Origin: Acetivibrio saccincola
Lineage (GTDB): Bacteria; Bacillota; Clostridia; Acetivibrionales; Acetivibrionaceae
Assembly (NCBI RefSeq): GCF_002844395.1
Contig: NZ_CP025197.1
Span: 2,356,001-2,420,000 of the forward strand
Direction: 5' to 3'
DNA length: 64,000 bases
In this document: piece after piece, positions 16,925 through 25,431 of the stretch
Layout: each line of letters begins with the position of its first letter
Numbering within the stretch: position 1 is the first letter of the stretch
Notes under the pieces: generated by a model
Databases searched by the model: none
What the model saw: only the letters and a program-made list of their open reading frames with translations
Told to the model about the DNA's origin: nothing
Position numbers and translations under genes: made by a program

Positions 16925-19558
16925 TTAGTTTATGTCTATTTCAAATACAGAATTTACAATCATATCTTCAAAATACTCCTCAAGAATTTCTAGTTGTTCT
17001 TTTCCTTTTCCGTCAATGTAATTAATCATATAAGTCATTTTCGCATCTGAACCTTTGTAAATTATTTCTCCAACTTCAGTGTATCTTACTCTCAACTTAA
17101 ATCCCATATTGCTTAAAATATACTTAGAGCCATCAAAATTAAATGAAATATTGTTAATTGCTCCGGTAAGCTTCTGTCTGGCTTTCCCGCCAACCATTAC
17201 TTCCTCTAAAACCATACTTTCAGGTATATCTATAATTTCAACACCACTTGGAAACACCATCTCAAAAATAACGCTGTTTAAACTTGTATCAAATATTGTC
17301 TTCATATAAATGTTGTCATATACCCCTGAAAGCTTAGATATTGAGTCAGCTTTATAAAAATGCTTTCCTGTTGAACTTACAAATTTTGCACCACTGGAAG
17401 CTGCAATTTCATCTAATTGACTTTCTATATCCTTGTCTTCAGGTGAAAAGTCAATAAATGTAGGAGTAATGTTTTCATCTGCTAAATCTTCCGCCACCTT
17501 TTTTGCATATTCTAAAGATTTTCCGTCACTATCTTTTGTCCCGTCTCCTTTTAAGAATGATGCATTTCCATCTTGCAGCATAAATTCTTCATTGTGTAAA
17601 TGCTTGCTGGTCCATTTATTTGGTGCCGAACCTACCAAAACAACCATATGTTTTGAAGCATATTTAAGTGTCTGGCGTGGGTCTTTTAATAGATATTTAG
17701 CTCTCCTTATACCGTCTCCCATATTGCTTTCCCCTGTAACAGGAGATTCGATGCTGTCAATTTTGTTCTTTAATACTTCTGCATTTTCTGGTTTAGATAG
17801 GTCATATAATATAAAGTCATTGTTATTGGCAGAGTCAGAGTACTGTATTATTCCTATTTTTGTCCTGGTTCCTGTAAACCTGTCTACAAAACTTTTTGCT
17901 GCATTTTTTATTGCATACAGGTAGTTTACGCCCTGAAAATATTCTTCTTTAATTTCTTCGTATTTATTGCCGGGATTATTAACCTTCAGGTTATGGGCGG
18001 TGAAATTAAAGTTTTTAGCAGCCAAACTTCCGTTTATAATATTGTTATCTCCTAAAAAAGTAATTCTTCCTGTTTCCGGGTCGTCAGATTTTCCAGGAGC
18101 ATAAACTATTCCGTTTATTTCTGAGTTGATGGTTTCAATATTTATATTTCCCTCTCTTGAATATATAAATAATTTATCATCAGGACCAGAAGGCCTGAAG
18201 TTAGCTCCTTGAATAACTATATCCCCGTCTGCAAGGAGGAAACAGTCATTTAAATTCTTTGTTTCCATTAAAGATATTCTAAGTGACCCTTTAAAATACA
18301 TAGTAGAGTCAATTATAAAAGTATTACTTCCATTTGAAACAATGTCAAACCTGTTTTCACTTGCTTCATATCTTAATAAAATACCTTCCTGCCCCGGCAT
18401 AGGTATTTCTCTGACACCGTCTTCAAAATAACTGGAATCAAATACTATGGCATCCTCCGTTAATCTGGCATCAAAGTGGGGCATGTCCACAGGAACAGTA
18501 AGGTTTTCAAATTCCCCCACATCAATTTCCGGGCTTGTAATAAAGGTGGAAAATGATGAGCATTTTTCGGTAATCCTGATGCTGTGTGATGTACATACAA
18601 AGTCTTTTGAATAAGTACTTCCGTTTATATTTACATCGTATCCTTCCACTGATAATGTATCATGGGCATATATACCATAATCCAACGGCCATGGAACATT
18701 TTTTATGTAGGAATTAAATGTACCTGAATTATCCAAAACCATAACTATTTCCTTGGGTGCCTCAATTACTCCCTCCACCACTAAGCTTCCTTCCTGTACA
18801 AACTCCACATCCACTATTCTCCCAAGGTCAACCTTATTTAATGTATCCCTTGAAAGATTAATATTAGACTGTATATCATCTGATTCAGAAGGCTGTGTAG
18901 GCACAGGTTTTGGCTTTGGTTTTGGTGTTGGTTTTGGTGTTGATGACGGTGTTGGCGTTGGTGATGGTACACTTTCTAATAATATTAAGCTGACATTGTC
19001 AATATAGATATCATGATATTGATTTTCTAAGCTATTTGTATAGCCCAAATTAAATGCCAACTGGCTTGCCGGGTCTGTAGGGTGATTCATGGTAAACTCA
19101 AATGAATACTCTCTTTTTGAAGTCTCCAGGTAGATGATTCTTTCAAAATAAGAAGTATAGTTACTACTATTCTCTATCTTGACTTTTATTTCTCTGTTTA
19201 CTGAAGCCCAAGCCTCAAAAGACAGCAAATACTTATTTGAGTTTTCAATGGTAATATTGTTTTGGTATAACTTAACTGACCAGTCATAATCTCCTAAACC
19301 TGACACCCCTGTCCGTGAAATACTGTTACCTCCCCCGTCTCCAGTAACAATACTGTATGCATTAGCACTAGCAGCCCAGTCTACAAAAAGTGACCACTGG
19401 GAAGAGCCACTGCTAAAATCCCCGTTTCTTATAATTTCATTTTCTGCACCAGCATAAACTTTATTTAGAGACATACCACCTAAATCAAAACTTAATTGAG
19501 TAAGCGCTACAACCATCACTAAATAAAGCAGACATATTTTTGTAAATTTTTTATTCAT
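16925..19558 (-). CDS. Secreted CBM / split-vWA surface protein, paralog 1
   Basis: 877 residues. Signal peptide to about residue 36 (VYAGAEN); a CBM4/9-like jelly-roll at ~40-195 (IIRNGDFSSGSSQWS ... YIDNVSLI); a Pro/Thr/Lys linker at ~197-225; then a von Willebrand A domain. The first vWA strand and metal loop (IVMVLDNSGT, 271-280) are followed by about 260 residues of beta-rich sequence (INGIVYAPG, NNIINGSLAAKN) before the vWA resumes at ~548 (AIKNAAKSFVDRFTGTRTKIGIIQYSDS). The insert resembles right-handed beta-helix/DUF7305-like sequence. Metal-site residues are altered: DNSGT, ESNMG, and LVGSAPN where LTDGEPN is usual. A beta-rich C-terminus follows. No LPXTG, SLH or dockerin is seen. 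The substrate or partner is unknown. Confidence 0.82.
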   Translation of the reverse strand: MNKKFTKICLLYLVMVVALTQLSFDLGGMSLNKVYAGAENEIIRNGDFSSGSSQWSLFVDWAASANAYSIVTGDGGGNSISRTGVSGLGDYDWSVKLYQNNITIENSNKYLLSFEAWASVNREIKVKIENSSNYTSYFERIIYLETSKREYSFEFTMNHPTDPASQLAFNLGYTNSLENQYHDIYIDNVSLILLESVPSPTPTPSSTPKPTPKPKPKPVPTQPSESDDIQSNINLSRDTLNKVDLGRIVDVEFVQEGSLVVEGVIEAPKEIVMVLDNSGTFNSYIKNVPWPLDYGIYAHDTLSVEGYDVNINGSTYSKDFVCTSHSIRITEKCSSFSTFITSPEIDVGEFENLTVPVDMPHFDARLTEDAIVFDSSYFEDGVREIPMPGQEGILLRYEASENRFDIVSNGSNTFIIDSTMYFKGSLRISLMETKNLNDCFLLADGDIVIQGANFRPSGPDDKLFIYSREGNINIETINSEINGIVYAPGKSDDPETGRITFLGDNNIINGSLAAKNFNFTAHNLKVNNPGNKYEEIKEEYFQGVNYLYAIKNAAKSFVDRFTGTRTKIGIIQYSDSANNNDFILYDLSKPENAEVLKNKIDSIESPVTGESNMGDGIRRAKYLLKDPRQTLKYASKHMVVLVGSAPNKWTSKHLHNEEFMLQDGNASFLKGDGTKDSDGKSLEYAKKVAEDLADENITPTFIDFSPEDKDIESQLDEIAASSGAKFVSSTGKHFYKADSISKLSGVYDNIYMKTIFDTSLNSVIFEMVFPSGVEIIDIPESMVLEEVMVGGKARQKLTGAINNISFNFDGSKYILSNMGFKLRVRYTEVGEIIYKGSDAKMTYMINYIDGKGKEQLEILEEYFEDMIVNSVFEIDIN

Positions 19559-19759
19559 TTAAAGCACAACTCCCTTTTTAAAACATTATTTATTCTTTTA
19601 ATTGTTTATATATTGTAGTTTATATATGGTTTGTATATATAGTTTATATATATAAGTTTACAGATTAAAGTATATAGATTGTGTTCTGCCGGTTATATTT
19701 TATTGATTATGCTTTATTGGTTGTAATTTGTTGTAATTTATTAATTGTAATACCATAAG
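19559..19759. other. AT-rich spacer with TTTATATAT repeats
   Basis: About 200 bp between the stalk-protein gene and the first vWA gene. It consists of repeated TTTATATA and TTGTAATTT-like words and has no hairpin terminator. It probably holds the promoter of the downstream gene, but no clear -35/-10 pair stands out. Confidence 0.5.
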
Positions 19760-20506
19760 TTATAAATTGTATTTGGCAATTCTTACAACATTCCTGTCCT
19801 TATTTAATGTCTTCACAACAATTAACTCCGGCTTAAAATCCTGTGATGTATATATAACTGCTTTAAATTCCCCCGCATCCCCCTCCTTTATCTCACTGGT
19901 AATACCGCTGGCTATTCTTTTTGACTTGTCATAAGCCTCAATTATCATCATTCTTTTAGGCTGGTTACTTTTTCCTCTGACGGTTATGATCCCTCCTTCT
20001 TTGGATGTATCCACACTTTCTAAAGAAAACTCCAAATCTTCAAAATGCACCATGTCTCCTAAGTTGTATCTTTTAAACACATTAGTAATATAAACTGTTC
20101 TTGTTTCGCCATCCCATTTAACTTCTGCCCCGGAATTTTCCGCAACAAATCTCAATGGTACAAAGGTTCTTCCATTAATAATCTCAGCAGGTACATCTAA
20201 TTTTCTTTTAAACCCGTTTACATAGGAATAATCCTGCCCAATCCCTAAAATAATTTCTGTTGTGTCATTTTTTGCATAAACTGTTTTAGTTGCAGCATTC
20301 CAGCTGACTTCCAGTTCCATGGCCTCAAATATCACCCTGAAAGGCACCATTGTCCTTCCGTTTTTTATATAGGGGGCTACATCAAATTCAAGAACTTCCT
20401 GATTTAAATACACTCCTATTTCACTTTTTGCATATGTATCCGGCTTTACTACACCAATTAAAAATACTACTGCAATTATTGTTGCTATTGCTACCGTTTT
20501 TTTCAT
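19760..20506 (-). CDS. Secreted copper-amine-oxidase-type stalk-domain protein
   Basis: 248 residues. A signal peptide (KKTVAIATIIAVVFLIGVV) precedes a copper amine oxidase N-terminal-like domain made of two repeats with the family signatures NGRTMVPFRVIFEAM and NGRTFVPLRFVAENSGAEVKWD. The C-terminal ~110 residues (LEFSLESVDTSKEGGIITVRGKS...) are beta-rich and resemble an Ig-like unit. Such domains in Clostridia are wall-associated modules, not oxidases. It starts 43 nt after the second vWA paralog and precedes the first, so co-expression and a shared envelope role are likely. The partner is inferred. Confidence 0.85.
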   Translation of the reverse strand: MKKTVAIATIIAVVFLIGVVKPDTYAKSEIGVYLNQEVLEFDVAPYIKNGRTMVPFRVIFEAMELEVSWNAATKTVYAKNDTTEIILGIGQDYSYVNGFKRKLDVPAEIINGRTFVPLRFVAENSGAEVKWDGETRTVYITNVFKRYNLGDMVHFEDLEFSLESVDTSKEGGIITVRGKSNQPKRMMIIEAYDKSKRIASGITSEIKEGDAGEFKAVIYTSQDFKPELIVVKTLNKDRNVVRIAKYNL

Positions 20507-20549
20507 AATCCACCCTCACTTTATTTTGTTTTTACTGTTTTTATGTAAA

Positions 20550-23144
20550 TCAGCTTATATCTATAGTCATTTTTACATATACAGTCAGTCCGCCAAAATT
20601 CTCTTCAATGGTTTTGGTCATATCTTCCCCACCGGCGCCTTCTAACTTAAATATGTACCTTATCAATTCATCTTCTCCGGAAAATACAACTTCACCAGGT
20701 TTTAAAAATCTTACTTTTATATCAAATGAGTGTTCCGGAATTTTATACTCTATTCCATCAGTAGATGATAGATTAACATCTTTGATTATTCCTTTTACTT
20801 TGCTTCTTTGAACCCCGTCTACATTTACAGTGGAAACTTCCATATTCTCAGGTACTTCCACTACAAAAACTCCTTCAGGTAAAAGAGCTTCATATTCAAT
20901 ATCTGCCAATATCAATGCTGTTGCTGCATTCTCTGAAAAGTAAGACGATACTATATCAAAAATGTCTCCTAATTCAGTTATTGAGTCAGCAGTATAAAAA
21001 TGCTTGTCTGTATTTAATACCTTTTTTGCCCCACTTGATACAGCAATTTTTTCTATTTTTTCTTCAATTCTGTCTTGTGAAAAGTTTACAAAAACAGCTT
21101 CTATATCATTTTCATTCACAATTTCTCCAACAGTCTTTGCATATTCCAACGAACTTCCGTCACTGTCCGAAGTCCCGTCTCCTGCCAGGTGGACTGCAGG
21201 TCCGTCATCAAGCTTAGGTATTGTTTTTTCCCCATTACTGCTGGTCCACTTATTTGGTGCTGAACCTGTAAGTACTATTATTTGTTTTGAACTATTTTCT
21301 CCACTTCCTGAACCAGCCAGCATATAGTTGGCCCTTCTTAAAGCATCGCCCATATTGCTTTCTCCTGATGCCCCCAAATCAAATCCGTCAATTTTATCTT
21401 TTAAAAGCATGGCATTGGATTCTTCACTTAAATCATACAGTTTAAAATCGTTATCATTGGCAGAACCGGTATACTGAATAATTCCCATCTTTGTTTTTGT
21501 ACCTGTAAACTTGTCTACAAGTTCTTTGGCTGCTTTTTTAATTAAATTGGCATTATTAGGACTTTGAAAATGCCTTTCTATAATTTCAGCTATCCCTTCA
21601 AGGCCATAATTAAATTGGGTATTTTGTCCTTCAAAACTAATGTTTTTAGCTGCCAAACTACCATATATATCATTATTAATTCCCTGGAGAATAACATTTC
21701 CACTATTAGGGTTTTCTGCAATTCCGGGTGCATATGCAATGCCATATAATGTTGAAAAAGATGTTTGAAACCTTATATTTCCTCCTATGGAATACACAAA
21801 TACCCTCTCATCAGGCCCTGCAGGTAAAAGATTATTACCTTGTATGGAAATGTCACCGTCAGCAACTAAGAAACTACCACTGATATTTTTTATAACAACC
21901 TCATCTAAAGAAATTATAAGATTAGCTTTAAAGTACATTGAGGAATCTATATAAAACGTAGCCTTATTATTTGCCACTATTCTAAAATTATTTTGTGACG
22001 GCTCATACCTTATATGTACCTCTGGCTGCCCTGGCATCGGCACAGCTGCATCATCCGGAAAATCCTCAGGATCAAATACCTGGGCGTTTTCTAATGCTTC
22101 CTCAACTAAACTTCCAAAAAAATGCGGCATTTCAACAGGTTCTGAAATGGTTTTTATTTCATTTATATCATATTCTCCTTCTATATAGTGAGTAAAAGAA
22201 GCACAAGTACCGGTAATGGTAATTTCATTTGTCAGGTCAACAAAATCCTTAGAATAAGTATTTCCATTTACATATGCAAAAAGCCCTTGAAAATTAAGCT
22301 TTTCACTTGCATAAATACCATAGTTAAAAGGTGAATTAATTTCTTCATAATATGAGTTAAAAGCTCCGGAATTATCCAATGCCAGTACAATTTCTTTTGA
22401 ATTTTCTGTCTTGGTGGATAATGGTATCAAAAAACTACCTTCCTGAGCAATTTTCATGTTTTCTGTATCCCCAAATTCCACCTCTTCTTTTACAGTCCGG
22501 GACAAAGCCAGGCTAGACTGGACTTCTGTATCCATATCTTCTTTCTTTTTCATCTCCTCTTCTTTTAAACTAATTTGGGTAATTGTAACTTCATGAAATT
22601 CATTTATTATTTGGTCTTCTATACTTCCCATATTAAATACCAGTTGTGCCTCAGGATTATCAGTACTTGCCATTATGAATTCCATTCTATACTTTTTGTT
22701 TTTAGTACCAAGACTTTCAATTTTACTAAAATATTTTTCACCGGTTACAGGGTTTTTTAATTCAACTGCTATTTTTCTTGGAATTGTAGAAAAAGCATCA
22801 AAAGTAAGAACATATTTATAAGATTTTTTTAAAGGAATATCATTCTGAAAAAATTGAATTGCCCAATCTGTATGCCCGGTATTATAAATACCTGTAACTG
22901 CCGATCTGGTAAAGTTTTTAGGGCTAATTATATTATATGCTTTTGCACCTAATACACTGTTATATTTAAAGCGCCAATGGTTAAAATAAAAATCAAAATT
23001 CCCATTTTTTACAAGCTCAATTCCCGGATCTCCCGGTGCTGCATAAACTTTTCCTCCATAGAACAAAGAAACCCCCAGAAATGACTGTAGAATAATGTAT
23101 AATACAAACTGTATTGCAATGCAAAAATATATTTTTTTACGCAT
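20550..23144 (-). CDS. Secreted CBM / split-vWA surface protein, paralog 2
   Basis: 864 residues with the same order as the gene at 16925: signal peptide to ~35 (KVYAAPG), CBM4/9-like domain (ELVKNGNFDFYFNHW ... HEVTITQISL), a short charged linker instead of the Pro-rich one, then a vWA domain with DNSGA at 257-261, the same ~250-residue beta-rich insertion (LYGIAYAPG, NNDIYGSLAAKN), and the vWA body resuming at IKKAAKELVDKFTGTKTKMGIIQYTGS. The atypical LTGSAPNKWT is shared, so the altered metal site is ancestral to the pair. A clear housekeeping promoter lies upstream, and GAGGAGG precedes the ATG. Confidence 0.82.
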   Translation of the reverse strand: MRKKIYFCIAIQFVLYIILQSFLGVSLFYGGKVYAAPGDPGIELVKNGNFDFYFNHWRFKYNSVLGAKAYNIISPKNFTRSAVTGIYNTGHTDWAIQFFQNDIPLKKSYKYVLTFDAFSTIPRKIAVELKNPVTGEKYFSKIESLGTKNKKYRMEFIMASTDNPEAQLVFNMGSIEDQIINEFHEVTITQISLKEEEMKKKEDMDTEVQSSLALSRTVKEEVEFGDTENMKIAQEGSFLIPLSTKTENSKEIVLALDNSGAFNSYYEEINSPFNYGIYASEKLNFQGLFAYVNGNTYSKDFVDLTNEITITGTCASFTHYIEGEYDINEIKTISEPVEMPHFFGSLVEEALENAQVFDPEDFPDDAAVPMPGQPEVHIRYEPSQNNFRIVANNKATFYIDSSMYFKANLIISLDEVVIKNISGSFLVADGDISIQGNNLLPAGPDERVFVYSIGGNIRFQTSFSTLYGIAYAPGIAENPNSGNVILQGINNDIYGSLAAKNISFEGQNTQFNYGLEGIAEIIERHFQSPNNANLIKKAAKELVDKFTGTKTKMGIIQYTGSANDNDFKLYDLSEESNAMLLKDKIDGFDLGASGESNMGDALRRANYMLAGSGSGENSSKQIIVLTGSAPNKWTSSNGEKTIPKLDDGPAVHLAGDGTSDSDGSSLEYAKTVGEIVNENDIEAVFVNFSQDRIEEKIEKIAVSSGAKKVLNTDKHFYTADSITELGDIFDIVSSYFSENAATALILADIEYEALLPEGVFVVEVPENMEVSTVNVDGVQRSKVKGIIKDVNLSSTDGIEYKIPEHSFDIKVRFLKPGEVVFSGEDELIRYIFKLEGAGGEDMTKTIEENFGGLTVYVKMTIDIS

Positions 23145-23272
23145 AAAATTACCTCCTCAAGCTTCATATAAATAGATTGGTTTGTAGAAAATCAACATTG
23201 CTTACGGCATCGTTATAGTACATAGAAAAAGTCATCGTGTGTCGAAGTCCCAAGGAGTATACTTATATAATT

Positions 23273-23302
23273 ATTATACATGATTTTCTATGTAAAAGTC
23301 AA
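23273..23302 (-). promoter_or_regulatory. SigA-type promoter for the vWA/stalk operon
   Basis: On the minus strand TTGACT (23297-23302) and TATAAT (23273-23278) are separated by 18 nt. This predicts a ~120-nt leader before the start at 23144. The spacer word ACATAGAAAATCAT recurs inverted in the leader at about 23219-23238, a possible operator. Confidence 0.75.
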
Positions 23303-23307
23303 GAAAC

Positions 23308-23336
23308 ACCAATATGTCAATCCATATTGTGCCAAA
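23308..23336 (-). terminator. Possible terminator after the thioesterase gene
   Basis: CACAATATG and CATATTGGTG pair with one bulged G on the minus strand and are followed by TTTCTTGACTTTT. It is AT-rich and weak, but correctly placed between the thioesterase stop and the vWA promoter. Confidence 0.4.
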
Positions 23337-23354
23337 ACCATCTTTTTTAAGCAA

Positions 23355-23771
23355 TCACTGATTGTTTTTGCTCAAGAGTTCATATATGTCTAAAGCATGC
23401 TTTTTTATATTTACCGGTTTTAAATTTTTGTCAGTCCATACATGCATGGTTTCACCGGTAGTCAACAATTCCCCGTCTCTTTTTCTTATCACTTCATAAT
23501 AAAAGGTAACTCTTGTATATGTAATTTTTTTTAATTGGGTTTTTACCACTATTTCATCTTCATATTTAGCAGCACTTTTGTACTTACAATTCAGCTCAAT
23601 TAAAGGAAGCAAAAATCCCCTTTCCTCTATTTTGGAATAGGGAAGACCCATTTTTTTTATGTAATCTGTCCTGGCTGCCTCAAACCAAATGGGATAGTTG
23701 GAATGATGCACTATTCCCATCTGGTCTGTCTCTGCATACCTAACAATTAAATTAGTTTCAGTAATCAACAA
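23355..23771 (-). CDS. Acyl-CoA thioesterase, YbgC/4HBT family
   Basis: 138 residues of hotdog fold with the family signature YAETDQMGIVHHSNYPIWFEAAR, which carries the catalytic Asp. Length and motif match YbgC-type thioesterases. The substrate is unknown; short- or medium-chain acyl-CoA is typical. The start appears to be TTG at 23771. It follows pfkA by 66 bp in the same orientation and may be last in that operon. Confidence 0.88.
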   Translation of the reverse strand: MLITETNLIVRYAETDQMGIVHHSNYPIWFEAARTDYIKKMGLPYSKIEERGFLLPLIELNCKYKSAAKYEDEIVVKTQLKKITYTRVTFYYEVIRKRDGELLTTGETMHVWTDKNLKPVNIKKHALDIYELLSKNNQ

Positions 23772-23837
23772 ATTTCACCGTCCTGTAAATGTAAAATTTA
23801 CTATGATGTAAAAAATCAACTATATTGTAAATCCTTG

Positions 23838-24818
23838 TTATAAAGATAAGATTTTGCATATTTTAATCATTTCCTCATCTAAGGATTTTTTCATCTCTAA
23901 AGCTTCGTCTATATCAATATCCACTAGTTTTCCATTCTTTATGGCTATTACTCTGTTTTTCCCGCCATTCATTAAAACCTCCACTGCTTTTACACCCATA
24001 ACGCTGGCAGTTACTCTGTCGTGTACCGTAGGGCTTCCTCCTCTTTGAATATGTCCTAATATTGTTGCCCTGGCTTCTAATCCTGTTTTTTCCGTTACTG
24101 CCCTTTCTATTTCAATGGCCTTTCCTTCAGCCCCTTCAGCCACAATAACTATATAGTGCTTTTTGCCTCTGTTCCTGGCTTCAATTATAGGTTTTATTAC
24201 ATCTTTATCAATATCAAGGGAACCTGCTATTTCCGGCAAAATAACAGCTTCTGCCCCGCCGGATATTCCAACATTTAGTGCAATATATCCTGCATGCCTT
24301 CCCATAACCTCCAAAATACTGCATCTTTCATGGGAATATGCAGTATCACGAATCTTGTCCAATGCATCCTGTACAGTGTTTAAGGCAGTATCAAACCCAA
24401 TGGTATAATCCGTTGAACCAATATCATTGTCAATTGTCCCCGGAATACCTATTACATTTACACCATGCCTGCTTAGATCCCTCGCACCCCTATGGGAGCC
24501 GTCTCCTCCAATCACAACAACGGCGTCTAAATCAAAAACATTGGCCATGGAAACAGCTTTTTTTTGTCCCTCTTCAGTTGTAAACCGGGGGGATCTGGCA
24601 GTTTGTAAAATGGTACCACCTTTATGCAGTATGTCTCCCACTGACCTGGCATTTAACTCTTCAACATCACCGTTAATAAGCCCTTCATATCCTTTTCTTA
24701 TACCATAAACCCTGAAACCGTAATAAAGCCCGGCCCTTACAACAGACCTTATTGCTGCATTCATACCAGGTGCGTCCCCGCCACTGGTTAGTACTCCTAT
24801 TTTCCTTACCTGACTCAT
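23838..24818 (-). CDS. pfkA: 6-phosphofructokinase
   Basis: The 326 residues fit an ATP-type bacterial PFK. GGDAPGMNAAIR binds ATP, GDGSHRGARDL is the Mg/ATP loop, and PGTIDND holds the catalytic Asp. It phosphorylates fructose 6-phosphate, the committed step of glycolysis. GDGS (Gly rather than Asp after GGDG) argues for ATP rather than PPi, though this is motif-based. RBS GGAGGTG precedes the ATG. It is the fifth gene in a phosphoglucomutase-dnaE-mtrB run. Confidence 0.96.
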   Translation of the reverse strand: MSQVRKIGVLTSGGDAPGMNAAIRSVVRAGLYYGFRVYGIRKGYEGLINGDVEELNARSVGDILHKGGTILQTARSPRFTTEEGQKKAVSMANVFDLDAVVVIGGDGSHRGARDLSRHGVNVIGIPGTIDNDIGSTDYTIGFDTALNTVQDALDKIRDTAYSHERCSILEVMGRHAGYIALNVGISGGAEAVILPEIAGSLDIDKDVIKPIIEARNRGKKHYIVIVAEGAEGKAIEIERAVTEKTGLEARATILGHIQRGGSPTVHDRVTASVMGVKAVEVLMNGGKNRVIAIKNGKLVDIDIDEALEMKKSLDEEMIKICKILSL

Positions 24819-24841
24819 AACGGCACCTCCATAAAATATTT

Positions 24842-24872
24842 AACCCGTGTTAATAAAATTTAATAACACGGG
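24842..24872 (-). promoter_or_regulatory. Stem-loop between small-protein gene and pfkA
   Basis: CCCGTGTTA and TAACACGGG form a perfect 9-bp stem with a short loop, in the 81-bp gap upstream of pfkA. No T-run follows on the minus strand, so it is more likely a processing, attenuation or protein-binding site than a simple terminator. Confidence 0.5.
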
Positions 24873-24899
24873 GTACAGCAAAGAAATATTTATAAAATT

Positions 24900-25097
24900 T
24901 TAATATCCCTTTTCAATAATCACGCTATGTGCCTCTTCTACCTCCGATTCAGGCACTAGCACCTCATAGTAGTCATCACTGGTCTCACGGTTTTTGTTTA
25001 TAGGTCTCAATTTCACCAAAATACCTTCCTTTGACAACAAGTCCTGCATATTATCAGCTACTTCCTTACTTTGAGCCATATATACCACTGTCCACAT
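24900..25097 (-). CDS. Small conserved protein (MWTVVYMAQS type)
   Basis: 65 residues from ATG 25097, which is preceded by AAGGGG. An earlier in-frame ATG at 25118 overlaps the mtrB stop and would add seven residues. The sequence MWTVVYMAQSKEVADNMQDLLSKEG looks like a small alpha/beta domain similar to DUF2007-type proteins. I recall similar short proteins near pfkA and dnaE in Clostridia, but the function is unknown. Confidence 0.7.
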   Translation of the reverse strand: MWTVVYMAQSKEVADNMQDLLSKEGILVKLRPINKNRETSDDYYEVLVPESEVEEAHSVIIEKGY

Positions 25098-25117
25098 ATA
25101 AACACGCCCCTTTTTCA

Positions 25118-25351
25118 TTATTCACCGGAACTAATTTCTCCATGCCGACATAATACTTTAGCTTTTCCTCTTATTTTTATCGCAGAAGTATTCTCGGTAA
25201 ACTGGGCTATAAGCAACTCACCCTTATCCAACTTTTCTGTATGGTGAAACTTTGTATCCTTGCCTCTTGTAAGACCGATAATGCTGACTCCGTCTTCTTC
25301 AGCTTTTATCACAACATAATCTCCTAATATTTTATCTAATTCCCTATCCAA
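25118..25351 (-). CDS. mtrB: Trp RNA-binding attenuation protein (TRAP)
   Basis: About 77 residues. The core [25 protein letters not shown] and [16 protein letters not shown] is nearly the Bacillus TRAP sequence. It includes the Lys of TKFHH and the Lys and Arg of AIKIRG, which contact GAG/UAG RNA repeats, and the Thr/Ser-rich loop that binds tryptophan. In Bacillus an 11-subunit ring bound to Trp terminates trp-operon transcription. The frame opens at ATG 25369, but TTG 25351 is preceded by GAGGTGG at 6 nt and gives the family's normal length. It lies between dnaE and a small protein, away from any trp gene. Confidence 0.93.
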   Translation of the reverse strand: MDRELDKILGDYVVIKAEEDGVSIIGLTRGKDTKFHHTEKLDKGELLIAQFTENTSAIKIRGKAKVLCRHGEISSGE

Positions 25352-25431
25352 ATAGAACCACCTCGTCATAACTATATATTAATTTGAATTAAAAATCAAT
25401 ATTAATTTTTAAGTAAAGTTTTTTACATCTG

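Noticed and set aside
17433-17924. 163-residue plus-strand frame
   Set aside because: It is antisense to the vWA protein and has no RBS or motif.
23145-23270. Riboswitch in the leader of the second vWA gene
   Set aside because: The leader was compared by eye with c-di-GMP classes and other common aptamers, and none of their conserved cores is present.
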